In this document: positions 41,401 to 52,200 of the stretch, piece by piece
Numbering within the stretch: the first letter of the stretch is position 1
How the letters are laid out: every line of letters starts with the position of its first letter
NCBI GenBank assembly: GCA_030145205.1
Contig: JAQYVZ010000001.1
Coordinates: 174,580-238,579, forward strand
Reading direction: 5' to 3'
Source: Desulfuromonadales bacterium
GTDB lineage: Bacteria > Desulfobacterota > Desulfuromonadia > Desulfuromonadales > BM103
Length of the DNA: 64,000 nt
Translations under genes and position numbers: made by a program
The notes under the pieces: generated by a model
Told to the model about the DNA's origin: nothing
What the model saw: the letters and a program-made list of their open reading frames with translations, nothing else
Databases searched by the model: none

Positions 41401-42349
41401 CTCTGCATCGGCGTTTGTAGACGTTGACGGAGACACGCATCAGGCCAGCCAATGGGTGATCAGTACGGCCAGTGGTGGCAACTTCGACGCCAATATCATC
41501 TATAACGAAGTAGACACGGATCCCGCCACCATAAGCCATACGGTGGCAGCATCCACGCTACTGCCGATCATCGAAACACCTCTTTACTGGAAAGTGCGCT
41601 ACAAGGACAGTATCGGGGAATGGTCTGCCTACTCCACGGAGACATCCTTCCAGACCGTCAGCCTGGCCAGCCTGATCAGCCACTGGCCCCTGGATGACGG
41701 CAGCGGCACCGCAGCGAGCGATGCCGCAGGCAGCAATGACGGGACGTTGTTGAGCGGAACCGCCTGGAACAGTACCAGCGCCTTCTCCGGCACGGCGATC
41801 GATTTCGATGGCAGCGGAGACGTGGCCGCCTGGGCCGGCCAGGGGGTGTCCTGGACCTATGCGGATGGCCTTCCCGTGAATAACTTTACGCTCGAGGCCA
41901 TGGTCAAAACCTCGGTTACACACGAGATTGACGCCGAATCCAACAGCACGACAACCGGCACCGCCGGTCAGAAGTATCTGTTCGGGGCCAACAATCATGC
42001 CACAAATGCCGGAGCCGGAGTTTCGGTCGGCACGAATGGGATCTCAGTCTATGAGCATGGTAGCGGTTATATGCCTCCCCTCGCTGTTTACGAGGCGAGC
42101 ATCGGCACAGGCTGGAACCATGTCGTCGTCACCTATACGAACAGGCAGCCGCGCATCTACCTGAACGGCGACCTGGTCCATACCGGCCTGACCTCAGCCA
42201 GAGCGAACGTCTACGCACCGACCTACCTTGGCTCCGGCCCTTACGGTTTGTTTGCCGGCAGTGTCGACGAAGTGGCAATTTATGGTAACGCCCTGACAGC
42301 GCAGGAGGTTCAGCAGCGCTGCGTCGACCTGGGACAGTGTTTTCCTTGA
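35480..42349 (+). CDS. 17-heme giant cytochrome with SBBP propeller, LamG and FN3-like modules
   Basis: The product is 2289 residues. A signal peptide (ending HTRMVHDFDC) leads into 17 CXXCH motifs (to about residue 700). Thrombospondin-3 repeats (about 722-785) and an SBBP propeller (about 790-1189) follow, then a second thrombospondin-3 block (about 1196-1294). Next come a short beta-sandwich (FDGEHGYLIERK, about 1320), a concanavalin-like domain (about 1340-1570), a LamG-type domain (about 1579-1810; FDGVDDYIDIPG, SFTFAAWAKPM), two FN3-like repeats (about 1844 and 1953; HQASQWVIST, YWKVRYKDS) and a final LamG domain (about 2066-2289) ending GQCFP. LamG domains bind carbohydrates or proteins, so the tail looks adhesive. 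The last 1000 residues match the middle of the 3715-residue paralog. GAGGG lies ahead of the ATG. Confidence 0.93.
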   Translation: MARRCFLSFLVLLCLGLFTSIAHTRMVHDFDCVLCHFEYTPEEQPFMTFNVCLTCHAPGNVGTTYPKTDGTPTNPITATFVITDASDALGTNPAAIAETSHAFAGISDSLPVAGATPPSNFRFNLGWANGQITCSRCHNPHGDTNNPKLLKLGAGSTDAMCLDCHNDWNQTNNNGKGSHPLHADYQNVAETNWQKFKREPNNFNTQGGISLIEETKVSCTSCHGVHFADSHASTSDDKNATLADGDGRLLKFDGPDNEDPQQSICQTCHEYSAHGATDNAPGCMVCHSSHQVDGGSNNYYLLNDQITTVLPKTGSEQTIALSYTSVPASDQFNGVCLECHNPPANHDGWNNCAQCHPHSYGFAHGGPDCGACHGHDEGHEYSAGRFSIAQGTFKSHSTHTESDADDQRGPLLSCGDCHDTDDYPYFKSGTDGNGDGKFDLAETDVCNNCHSPNGGVDGVNDAIVGAKANWASGVYDDTGLPVAKSNWCISCHDDDPANSKVDGSGIDAQPVGGDNTNWGYYVFGHGRGGQIECSACHDLASEHIDHLYEPHRPQTLTDFWGGSNTRSLSSYRFYPGKDLTLPYSDAAAATLNSYTLCLSCHDSALFTGANTNFLQDNGGGSVTNYHDYHRSIVTCIFCHDPHGTAAPAMYGINSADPLAAMPVQYLDGSLNTLSDRSAWQDPAQNKGLRQTAASLDCVACHGQNSFYTRTYNATILGSYGTNNDTDGDGIDDPVDNCRNTANNGQEDTDNDGVGDACDNCTTTANYDQTDSDSDGLGDACDTDCDQAILDWALQLGGGGDDLVKDLIVLDSGSAILLGETRWDADGSGPAIHLGGRDITLAKVDPFGQLIWFRQLGSSDDEYPKAVTVDSAGNIYITGSNYGTFGGVYGDGMGFFVAKYTLDGEPVWVKQYGTEYYETATDIIADGDDNLYVTGSIDGDFDGAGSEIDHGGYDVFLMRINSEGAVQWKKQIGTAQSDSATDLAVDTSGNIVLAGYTSGDMDGGGPIVPAGSSDPFVIKLTPQGEQVWVGQTGSVSGELCDGLGLDASGNIYLTGRTGGDMDGTNRGGNDIFTVKYTPDGTLQWTRQTGTTAWDYGSGVAALENGNVQVLGYTYANLAGTNQGGTDLVLIEYDEDGTELKATQFGREDDDTSVAIGANRNDLFLAASTKSAWDEAAYGNSDMVLLKVSPVCPLEDADDDTVHNLSDNCIDDPNIRQKDADSDSIGDLCDNCPSDANVLQTDSDNDGSGDACDTCPTDPANDADSDGLCADVDNCPSAANADQADADCDGNGDACSTPAFTPPTALSTAPQEFLANSTVSWFDTFDGEHGYLIERKQEVCSSDTLAFSPVGRLYQLDNFDNGLDTTLWNAQTNMLTISNQGFPAAASDSSGTGEITLENGAIKLHTTSNDMDLASYNNSYIWLKDPAGVVGDGDFDIQFDYSLPNGWAATEQYHVLVRLEIFFPATAGGNNILSLNRTGNHEALYATIDGVDESASRPNGDLFGKLRMVRKDRQVAAYFWDGLTWQLLLEHSTPQTADLAPTSTRIVQYANRDETNGQDLTVLIDNVRFNQVNGEPVPVLHLEMEDNFWQETPGEVVDSALGGSHGTAFNGATPAIDAERGRVGHFDGVDDYIDIPGDALLENVTDASFTFAAWAKPMSVPPKTDANPPANDWSYSILGRTGWHLNLSYNSNKAYSFGIYTEDAPDPAQWHGVGSPLLYDPLEWHHLVGVVDDTAKTVNLYVDGQLVNSKSYTGTLRDYGTAPYYIGAMPGPAYNWFFDGDIDDVRIFDKALAAEEIVRIYGEIQYDDSGLISGSDYCYRISPFKTDSCPNWGAHAAEVDHTIPSYNLPDQPVNQTPANGELNVDTLKPTLTASAFNDAEDTHHRSQWRISTDNVDIEGNLVYDRITAAATTSHTISTALATNTTYYWQVRYQDSRGEWSPYSAPFSFVISNTLPTTPSNSSPADGAVDIARLPVLSASAFVDVDGDTHQASQWVISTASGGNFDANIIYNEVDTDPATISHTVAASTLLPIIETPLYWKVRYKDSIGEWSAYSTETSFQTVSLASLISHWPLDDGSGTAASDAAGSNDGTLLSGTAWNSTSAFSGTAIDFDGSGDVAAWAGQGVSWTYADGLPVNNFTLEAMVKTSVTHEIDAESNSTTTGTAGQKYLFGANNHATNAGAGVSVGTNGISVYEHGSGYMPPLAVYEASIGTGWNHVVVTYTNRQPRIYLNGDLVHTGLTSARANVYAPTYLGSGPYGLFAGSVDEVAIYGNALTAQEVQQRCVDLGQCFP
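39366..42346 (+). repeat. Long C-terminal module block shared with the 43259 gene (copy 1)
   Basis: This region encodes the sandwich, concanavalin-like, LamG, FN3-like and final LamG modules and is homologous in protein order, and in places nearly identical in DNA, to 50281-53608. This copy has two FN3-like repeats; the other has three. Confidence 0.8.
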
Positions 42350-42408
42350 TAAGGAAACAGACCACTCGCCACGTTTTCGAGAGAAACTCCCTATAGTGAC
42401 AGTTTTGA

Positions 42409-42450
42409 CAACTGCCCCATAACCATCTCACTCGTGAATGGGGCAAGTTG
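42409..42450. repeat. Imperfect inverted repeat (12-bp stem, 17-base loop)
   Basis: CAACTGCCCCAT (42409-42420) pairs with ATGGGGCAAGTTG (42438-42450) with one bulged base, 60 bases beyond the 35480 gene stop. No T tract follows. It could be an mRNA 3' end structure or a protein-binding site. Confidence 0.6.
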
Positions 42451-42578
42451 CCGGTGCGATTAAACGTAGTGTCGATTCCTTCGGTTCAACCTGTTTGTGT
42501 AAATAACGCTTCTTGAAAGTTTTATCGGTTTTAGAAACTCTTTTTGCTACACCTCAAAAGTGTGCGTGGCGATATAAT

Positions 42579-42610
42579 CGCCTGGTCAAACACCCGGGCG
42601 TGCTTTTTTT
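42579..42610 (+). terminator. Rho-independent terminator with overlapping alternative hairpin
   Basis: CGCCTGG (42579-42585) pairs with CCCGGGCG (42594-42600 used) and is followed by TGCTTTTTTT. The left arm also belongs to a perfect competing hairpin, GGCGAT-ATA-ATCGCC (42568-42582). This mutually exclusive pair is the layout of an attenuator, though no known ligand-binding fold is recognisable upstream. Confidence 0.6.
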
Positions 42611-43033
42611 ACAGGCAATAGCTGGCAGCCATACACATTTTCCACTCTTCCCCAACGAGGGGATAAAATACCCGTTCCGTATTGTCGAGCATTTCTCGGT
42701 GATTACGAGAAAGCTTTTCAGTCATTACACGGTAAGCTACAGAAACCCTCATTCAGTTTATTCACGAGAAGCATACTGTACAAACAACAAAAACAGTCAT
42801 CTATGGCTTCGGTTCAACACTTTACAATGGATGGCGATACAGCAGAACAAACGCACCATTAGACCAGCCAACTTATTGTATTAAAAGCACAAAAACATTT
42901 CCTCTTCCCAGACGAATACACCGAAAGCCCAGGTTCCCTGTGAGTCATCAAAACGTGGAAACAACACTTTTGCGAACTTAATTCAGAAGATACGAGAACA
43001 GCCTGTCACGAATCCCCCTTTACCGTCATCTCA

Positions 43034-43047
43034 GGCACAATAATTGC
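43034..43047 (+). promoter_or_regulatory. Sigma-54 (-24/-12) promoter for the 3715-residue cytochrome
   Basis: AGGCACAATAATTGCTC carries GG (43034-43035), GGCAC and GC (43046-43047) at N10 spacing. It is almost the same as the site at 20494 (both contain TAATTGCT). The predicted start is near 43059, leaving a leader of about 200 bases. Confidence 0.7.
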
Positions 43048-43258
43048 TCTTACAAATCAGGCTGTTACTGTTTTTAATGCAGCTAATTTGATTTGAGTGC
43101 AAGCTCCAGCCAGAAGGCAGACCCGGCAGCTTTGCACCTGAATGTTTTGGTTTCTTTACGGGCGGCATCAAGCCGATCCTGTTGTTTATTCCTTACACGG
43201 TGTGATTCCCGGCGCCAGCAGATCCGTTTAGCCCAGCGTCAGGCACAGGGAGGCGTGT

Positions 43259-46200
43259 ATGCATATCCGTCGGTCACTGTTTGGTATCTTCTTTCTCCTG
43301 GCACTATGCGCTGCACCAGCTTACGCCCGCATGGTGCACGATTTCGATTGCACCTTCTGTCATCTGGAGTATTCCGACGAAGAAAAACCTTACATGACCT
43401 ACAACGTCTGCCTCGACTGCCACTATCCAGGCAACGAAGGCACGACCTACCAACGCTCTGACGGCAGCGACTCCAACCCGATTACCGCGACTTTTTCTGC
43501 CGGTGACGGCAGCAACAACCTTGGCTCTAACACCGCCCCCGGTGACCAGACTTCCCACTTTTTCGCCGGTGCTTCCGATACCGCGCCATCCGCAGGAGCT
43601 TCTCCACCCAACAACTTCCGCTTCAACCTCGGCTGGGCCAATGGCCAGGTTACCTGCAGCCGCTGCCACAACCCGCATGGCGACACCAACAACCCCAAGT
43701 TGCTCAAATTGGGTGCCGACACCGCAGACGCCATGTGCCTCGACTGCCACGCAGACTGGAACCAACGCAACAACCATGCCCGCGGCAGTCACCCACTAGC
43801 CGATGACTATCCAGGCCTGGCCGCTGCCAACTCAGGCCGTTACAAAGCGACTCCGGACAACTTCGGCACGCAGGGCAACATTTCCCTGCTCGATGACACC
43901 AAAGTTTCCTGCACAAGCTGCCATACAGTTCATTTTGCTGATTCGAATGCTGCCACGCCAGACACTAAAAATGCCACTCTGACTGCCGGCGACGGCAAAC
44001 TACTTAAAGCCGACGGACCAGGACGGGAGGCCCCCGACCAGAGTCTTTGCCAAAGCTGCCACACATACGATCAGCACGGCCCCACCTCGGGACTCGGCTG
44101 CATGTTCTGTCACGGCGGGCATGAATACGACCCGGCCGGTCAACCGAACTACTACCTGCTCAAAAAGCAGGTCACCCTGGTCACTCCGAAATCGGGCGTT
44201 GAAGAGACCGTCAATCTGAACTACACCAGCTATCCACCCGCCGCAAACTTGAACGGCATCTGTCAGGGATGCCACACCCTGCCCGCGACCCACGACGCAG
44301 GAGACAGTTGCAAAAGCTGCCACGCCCACGCGGGCGGATTTGAAGCCGGTTGCAACGGCTGCCACGCCTACCCGCCGCAGAACAACGCTCACGAACTGCA
44401 TGTGGACACCCTGGACTATACCTGCGACAGCTGCCACTACGGCAACGATCATAACCCAACCGCCTTGGTGACCTCACTAGCGCAGTTCCTGGTTGATTAC
44501 GACCGCGCCGAAGTCGATATCACTTTCGATCCGACCGGCTTCAATACCGACGCAAACAACGGCAGCAACCTCGGCCCGCCTCTGCATACCGCGGGAGCAA
44601 GCTCCGCGGCAGCGACCTGTTCCAACCTGGCCTGCCACAACCCGGACAACGCGTTCACGGGCAAAGGCAACAACAACACCAACAACGTCCCGGCCTGGGG
44701 CGACACCATTACGGTCTGCACCGACTGCCATTCTGCAAACAGCTGGGACGGTGGCGACCATGGGCCACATATGGCGGAGAATGTCTACTTCGGTCCGGGT
44801 GTGGAGTGTTCCGATTGCCACGCCACCATCAACATTGATGACCCCGAGACCAGCGGCACGCATGCCAGCCACGCCGACGGCACACTGCAGATCGACCAGT
44901 CGGGCGACTATCCGATCCTGATCAACGCTGACCTGCCGTTTCGGGCCGGTGTCACGGGACAATACACGGACGGTACGAGTGGAACCCTCACCGGTGGGCG
45001 CTGTTCAAACGTTTACTGCCACGGCGACCTAGATACCGACATCGGCTTCAACCGAAGCTTCACCTGGGGCGTGACCGATGTCTGGTCGATGAACTGCTAC
45101 CACTGTCACCGCTATGGACCAAACTTCAGCAGTTCCGGCAACAAGTCGCACTTCGTGCATACCGACGAAAGCGGAGGGACCTACCCGTATGGCCCCCAGC
45201 TGGACAACTATGGCTGCACGGCCTGTCATACCCCGGACAGCTACGGTGTCAATCATGCCGACGGCCGCCCCGACCTGATCGGTGCCGCCGACGGTTCGCT
45301 GGAGAACACCTCCTCCTGCGACAGCTGCCACGGCAGCGAAGCGGGCATCGCGGAGGCGAAGGCGAACTGGTTCCTGAATGTGACCAGCGACCGGCACCGG
45401 ATCAGCGACTGTCTCTATTGTCACAACAGTACGGCCCCGGCAACGAGCCGTGGCATGACCGCTGCCGCCATGGACTATTTCGACACCACCGGTCACGGCA
45501 GCACCAGCTCTCTGGCGGCGACCGGCAACACCGGCCCGGGCTACGACTGCCTGACCTGCCACGATCGCGACAGCGAACACATCAACGGCCAGCAGGGGAT
45601 CGGTCTGCGCCTGTCAACAGCCGTGCCAGACGATGCGCTGCCCTTCACGACCGATTCCAGTGAAGTCTGCCTCGACTGCCACAAAGTCGGTCAGTCAACC
45701 AACGGTAGCCTGGGACAAGACGCCTCTGCCGAAGCGTCTGTTCATTCCGGCGCGATCATGGACAGTTACAACACTGGTGACGCGACGGCCTACCCGGCGT
45801 ACGGAGACAGCGCGAACTACGCCCTGTCACCCGGCTATCAGTGCGCCGATTGCCACAATGCCCACGGCACCGCCAAGCTGGCGATGCTAAAAACCTCGGT
45901 CAACGGCAAAGTTGGCGGCATCAACAACAATGTCAGTGTCACCAGTCTGGACAACGCAACGGCAAGCGACTTCAGCGGGCTGGACCCGACCGCGGCACCC
46001 GCCGACGGCTTCTGTGACAGCTGCCACGCGGCCTCCGGAGATGCACACCCGGACACGGCTCAGCCGAACAATCATAATCAGGGTCAGTCCTGCATGGAGT
46101 GTCACAGCCATGAATTCAGCTTTGCGACCTCCGGGCCTCGCGCCGAATTCACCGACAACACCGGCGACCCGGCAGACCTGACCATCGCGTTTGGCAATGT

Positions 46201-49200
46201 CGTGGCAACCGGCACGGCGACCCAAACGGCGACCATCAAGAACCATGGGACAGCGAACCTGGTGATCGGTTCAATCGCCGCCAATGACACTTTGGCAGCA
46301 CCCTTCTCCCTCGTCGGCGGTAGCGATAACTGTTCAGGGCAAACCCTGGCGCCGGCAGACACCTGCACTTTTGACGTCCAGTTTACGCCTGCCGTTGAGA
46401 GCACGACGCCACCGGAAACGGACAGCTTTGATATTCCGAGCAACGATCCGAGAAACACCCCGGGCAACGACCCTTATCTCCCGATGAACATAACCGTCAC
46501 CGGCACGGCAACGGCCGCCGGCCCGGACATCACCGTGACGGACGCGCTGGCCCCGACCACGGACCTTGACCTGCCATTTGGCGAGCAAGTGCTGAACACC
46601 AGCGTTGACCAGGAAATCATCCTGACCAATGACGGCGTCAACAATCTGACGTTTGGAGCGGTCCCCTTAAGCAACCTGCTGGCGGCGCCTTTCACCATCA
46701 CGGCAGACACCTGCTCGGGCCAGTCGTTAGCCCCCGGCAACAACTGCAGCCTGACGGTCACCTACACGCCGACGACAACCGGTGCGCAGAGCGACAGTTT
46801 CGACATCACCAGCAATGACCCCGACGAAAGCCCGCTGACGTTTACAGTCAGCGGCACCGGACTGAAAGCAGTCTATGCCTACATTCCGATTGACGGTTTC
46901 TACAACAGCTCCAGCAAAGGCAGCATCTCGCAAATCAGGACCCATGACAAAAAGGTGATAAAAACCATCTCGGCTTATGGTCCACAGGAGATTACCGTTC
47001 TCCCTGATGGCTCCAAGGTGTACATAAAGCACAACTACATAGGCACAGGATATTATGGCAGTAAAATCGGAAACTTAAAGTCATACAACGCCAGCCTTGG
47101 TGGCGCAGAATTCATTTCTCTGGGGATCATGGGGGTGAGCAAACAACTTGCCTCTGCACCAAGCGGCGCGTATGTGTATGTTGCGACCCGGGAAGGCGAA
47201 TACAGCCCTTACACCTCGCACCTGGCTGTGATCGACACCGCCACCGACAGCTTCGTAAACAAAATCCAGCTCGCGGATGCCAGCTACGTCTCGCTGACCT
47301 CGCTCGCGGTCTCTCCCGACAGCCAGTACGTGTACTACACCAACAACACGTCAGGCGATGACACTTTGAGCATCCGGCGCACCATTGACCTCTCCCTGGT
47401 CACGGCCGTTGTCGTGGGGACAACGCCCACGGAGATGGCGATCCTGCCGGACAACTCAAAAGTTTATGTGCTGAATTCGGGGGACGGGACTCTTTCAGTT
47501 GTCCAAACGTCTGACTTTACGGTCGCCCGGACCTTCCCTGTCGGTAACGGCCTGAAAGACCTGGTGCTGTCACCCGACGGCAGCACGTTGTACGTGGTGA
47601 ACAATGATGGTTCAAAAGCCTACAACACCATTACGTTCGTTGACACGGCTACCGATACGATCTCACGAACGGTAGACATCGTGCCTCCGACCGGGTGCAA
47701 CATGAAGAGCGTTGCGATTACCCCGGATGGCAAACATCTGTACATCGCCGCTGTCTCAGAGGGCTACAGCACAGCGACGGACCATATCATCGTGGTCGAC
47801 ACCGATTCCAGCGCTCAACCGGTCGAAATCGCCGTCGGCAGCTCGCCTAACGCCTACGGCACCTTCATCCAGACTGACAACCCCAATGCCGTCTGGCCGG
47901 ACATCCAGATCACGGACACCGCCGGTTTGACCAAAGACCATGGTGTTCCCTTCGGCAATGTCACGGTTAACCAGACATCAGCACCCCGGACAGTGACAGT
48001 CAGCAACACCGGCACCGCCAATCTGGTGCTTGGCGAGATTGCCATTCCCAATCCCGTCGCCGCGCCCTTTGCGATCCTGAGCGATGCCTGCTCAAACCAG
48101 ACACTCACCCCGGCGGCGTCATGCACGCTCACTGTAACTTATGCCCCGACGGCCGAGAGTACTCATTTCGAGAGTTTTGAGATCCCGAGCAACGACCCGA
48201 ATGAACCTATTGCCAGCGTTTCGCTCATGGGAACAGGGACGGTCCCTGACATCACCGTCACAGATGACATTGAACCTTTTGACAATCTGACTATTCCTTT
48301 TGCCGATCGGGTTATAACAACAACCGGCTCCAGAATAATCACCGTCAAAAACAACGGTGCAGGCAACCTGATCTTCGACAGCCTGTCGACAACGGCCCCA
48401 TTCTCTCTCAACCTCACATCAAGCAGTTGTGACAGCTACCTGAGTGCCCCCGGTTTGTCGCCAAACGGGACCTGTACCATTTACGTTGAATTCACCCCGA
48501 CGGAGTTGATCGAGGTGACCAAGACAGTTGACATCTCGAGCAATGATCCGGACGAGAGTACCGTTTCGGTCACGCTGACCGGCACAGGCACCCCGCTCGG
48601 TCCGGACATTACCCCACTGGACGTCTACTCCTACAGCGCGCTGGCAATCTCCGGCATCGACTTCGGCTATTATCCGATCACATCGACCTCTGCCTGGAAA
48701 TATGCCTATGCCCGCAACGACGGCTCCGAGGACCTGATCCTCGGCACCATCGCCCTGCCGGCCGACCCGGGGCCTTTCTCCATCGACACGGACAACCTGT
48801 CCGACACAACGGTCCAGCCGGCCAAGATCAGCTCCTGGGCGCGGCTCTATTTCGATCCGCAGACGACCGGGCCTTTCAGCAGCAGCCTGACCATCCCGAA
48901 CAACGACTCGGATGAGAATCCGACCGTCATCCCGCTGACCGGCATCGGCTATGAAACCATGTACGCGTTCATCACCCACAACGCGATCACCGATACCGGC
49001 AGCTATCCGAACATCGACACCATCAGGCCGCTGACGGTCTCCTACCAGGCGAATGGCGACGTTACCAACTCGTCCGGCAGCATCGCCTACCCGGGAAACA
49101 AATCGGATCCGTTCGGCATCGCGGCGACCCCCAGCATCACCTACATCACCCTGTCCGGTCTCGACCAGGTTCTCTTCTACCAGACCTCGAACCGGCTGCT

Positions 49201-52200
49201 GCTGGCTACGGTCGATGTCGGCGACAACCCAAAAGGGGTCACGGTAACCCCGGACGGTGCGTTTATTTACGTCGCCAACTACAACAGCAACACGGTCAGC
49301 GTGGTATCAAAGCTGACCCAGAGCGTGGTCGCCACCATTCCGGTCGAAACCGGTCCCTACGGCATTGACGTCACGCCTGATGGTGCTTACGTGTATGTCA
49401 GCAACCTGATTGATGACTCGATTTCAGTTATCCAGACCAGCGACAACACGGTGCTGACAAACATCCCGCTGAACAACACCTCCCCGAGCAGCCTGGCGGT
49501 GTCTCCTGACGGACAGCATGTGTACGCCACCCATAGCGGCAGCCATACGGTCTCCGTGATCCAGACCTCGGATAACACGGTGTTCAAGGACATCCCCGGT
49601 GTCACCAGTGCGGGCATGGTGGCCTTTACGCCCGACGGCTCACACGCTTATGTCAGCAACCGCTCCGCCAACACGGTCACTGTGATCCAGACATCGGACC
49701 ACAGTGTCAGCGAAGTGATCAGTGACATTGACAGCGCCTACGGCATCGCCGTGACGCCGGACGGCCGCTTCGTCTACGCGGTCTCTTCGGACACCAGCAG
49801 CAGCGGCGGCAAGATTTACGTCATCCGAACCTCTGACAATACTGTGGCGACCACAGTGAACAAGCTCACCACGTCGCGCACGTTCCAGATGGGCAAGTTC
49901 ATCACCGTCCAGCGCAACGGCGTCGATTACGACGGTATTCCGGATGGGGAGGACAACTGCCCGACTACAGCCAACGCCCTGCAGACCGACAGCGACGGCG
50001 ACGGCATCGGAGACGCCTGCGACACCTGCCCGGACGACCCGGACAATGATGCTGACGGCGACGGCGTCTGCGGCGATGCTGACAATTGTCCGGCAACAGC
50101 CAACGCCGACCAGACCGACAGCGACACTGATGGCATCGGCGATGCCTGCGACAGCTGCCCGGACGACCCGGACAATGATGCCGACACTGACGGCATCTGC
50201 GGTGACATCGATAACTGCCCCGCTGAAGCCAACGCCGACCAGCTCGACTCGGACTGCGATGGGATCGGCGACGCCTGCAGCGCACCGGTGTACACCTCGC
50301 CCGGCTCGCTGTTGATTACTCCTCAGCAGTTCCTGGCAAACAGCACGATCTCCTGGGTCGATACGTTCGATGGCGAGAACGGCTACATCGTGGAGCGGAA
50401 AGACGGGGTCTGTTCGCCCGACACATCAGGGTTCACTCCCGTCGCCAGGCTGTACCAGCTGGAAGACTTCAACAACGGCCTGGACGCCACAGCCTGGGAT
50501 GCCCGCGCGCAGGTGCTGACCTCAACGGTCTGGGGCATTCCGGCAGCAGCCTCCGATGCAAGCGGAACCGCCGAAGTCATCTGGGAGAATGGCGCGGTCA
50601 AACTGCACACCACGTCCAACGATGTGGATGACCCGAATCTCAACAGCGCCTTCATCCAGCTCAATAACCCGGAGAGCATCATCGGCGACGGTGATTTCGA
50701 CATCCAGTTTGACTACAGCCTGCCAAACGGCTCGACCACGACCACCCAGTATCATGTCTACGCCCGTCTGGCTGTGCTCTTCCCGGATACCGCCGGAGGC
50801 GCCAACAACCTCTATCTGGAGCGTCGCAACGGCGATCTTGATTTCATCGGTCTGACCATAGATGGTGTCGCGGAATACGGCTCCAGAAGTAATCTCACCT
50901 CATCCGGCAAGCTCAGGCTGGTACGCAGCAACCGGCATATGGCGGCCTACGCCTGGGATGGCACCACCTGGCTGCTGCTGCTCAGGCACAGTAGCCCGCA
51001 GACTGCAGATCTTGCCCCCTGGCGAACGAGGATTTTCCAGTTTGCCCATCGTGATGAAACCGGTGGACAGGACGTCACCACCCTGATTGACAATATCCGT
51101 TTCAACCACAGGGGCGGCGACCCGGTGGCAGCCCTGCATGTCGATATCGAAGAAACTCTCTGGGATGGAACAGCAGAAGAGATACGCGATGCGGCTGCCG
51201 ACAGCAATCACGGCACCTCGTTCAATGGCCCGACCATTGAAACTGACGTTGATCGGGGCACCGTCGCCCGCTTCGACGGCGTGGACGACTATGTCGAAAT
51301 TTCAGGAGCGGGCACGCTGCAGGATGTGACCGACGCCAGCTTCACCTTTGCGGCCTGGGCCAAGCCGATGTCGGTCCCACCCCACCTTGACGCCAGTCCG
51401 CAGGATGACCCGCCCGGACCTGCTGACGACTGGATTTACACCATCATGGGTCGACCGGGCTGGCATGTCGACCTGCACTACAATCAGCACAAGCACTTCA
51501 GGTTTGAGATGTGGACCGAGGATCCTCCCGCCAATGCGGTGCCATTCGGTGTCAGCTCGATCGCTTACGATCCGGGAGCCTGGCACCATCTCGTCAGCGT
51601 TGTTGATGACGCGACCAAGACGGTCAGTCTTTATATCGATGGTCAACTGGCCGGGAGCAATCCCTACACGGGGACCTTGCGCGACTACAGCACCTCACCT
51701 TACTTTATCGGCACCTCGAATCACGACGCCTCGGCCTACAACTGGTTCTTCGACGGCTTCATCGATGACGTGCGCGTGTTTGACCAGGCGCTCTCTGCCA
51801 CAGAAATTGCCCGAATCTACAGCGGCGAGATGCAATACAACGACAGCGGTCTGACCGCAAGCGCTCCCTACTGCTATCGCGTCTACCCCTTCAAATCGGA
51901 CAGCTGCCCCAACTGGGCGGAACATGCAGCAGAAGATACCTATACGGCGCCCGACAACACGTTGCCCACTCAACCGACCAACCTGACGCCAACGAGCGGC
52001 GCCCTGGATGTCTACTCCCTCACTCCCGCTTTGACCGCCTCGGCGTTCAGTGATGCGGATGGTGGAGACAGCCACGTTGCAAGTCAATGGCGCGTCAGTA
52101 CCGACAATGTCGATTTTGACGGCAATCTCGTTTACGACAGCGGAGTAGTTGCCGCGACCACAAGCCACACCCTTTCCTCTGCGTTAGCGACCAACACCAC

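Larger units (their letters stand above)
42350..43258. other. 909-base AT-richer spacer ahead of the 3715-residue cytochrome gene
   Basis: This is the largest non-coding stretch in the array. It holds a long-stem hairpin (42409-42450), a terminator with a competing upstream hairpin (42568-42610) and a sigma-54 site (43034-43047). A TTG-started frame of 123 codons (42513-42884) has no ribosome site, crosses the terminator and resembles nothing I know, so I do not call it. The base composition is clearly richer in A and T than the flanking genes. Confidence 0.6.

Noticed and set aside
42513..42884. 123-codon frame in the large spacer
   Set aside because: It starts with TTG, has no Shine-Dalgarno, runs through a T-tailed terminator and has non-coding composition.
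42350..43258. Searched for a c-di-GMP or cGAMP (GEMM) riboswitch, known ahead of some Geobacter cytochromes
   Set aside because: The conserved GEMM core segments were not found here or in the other spacers of the array.
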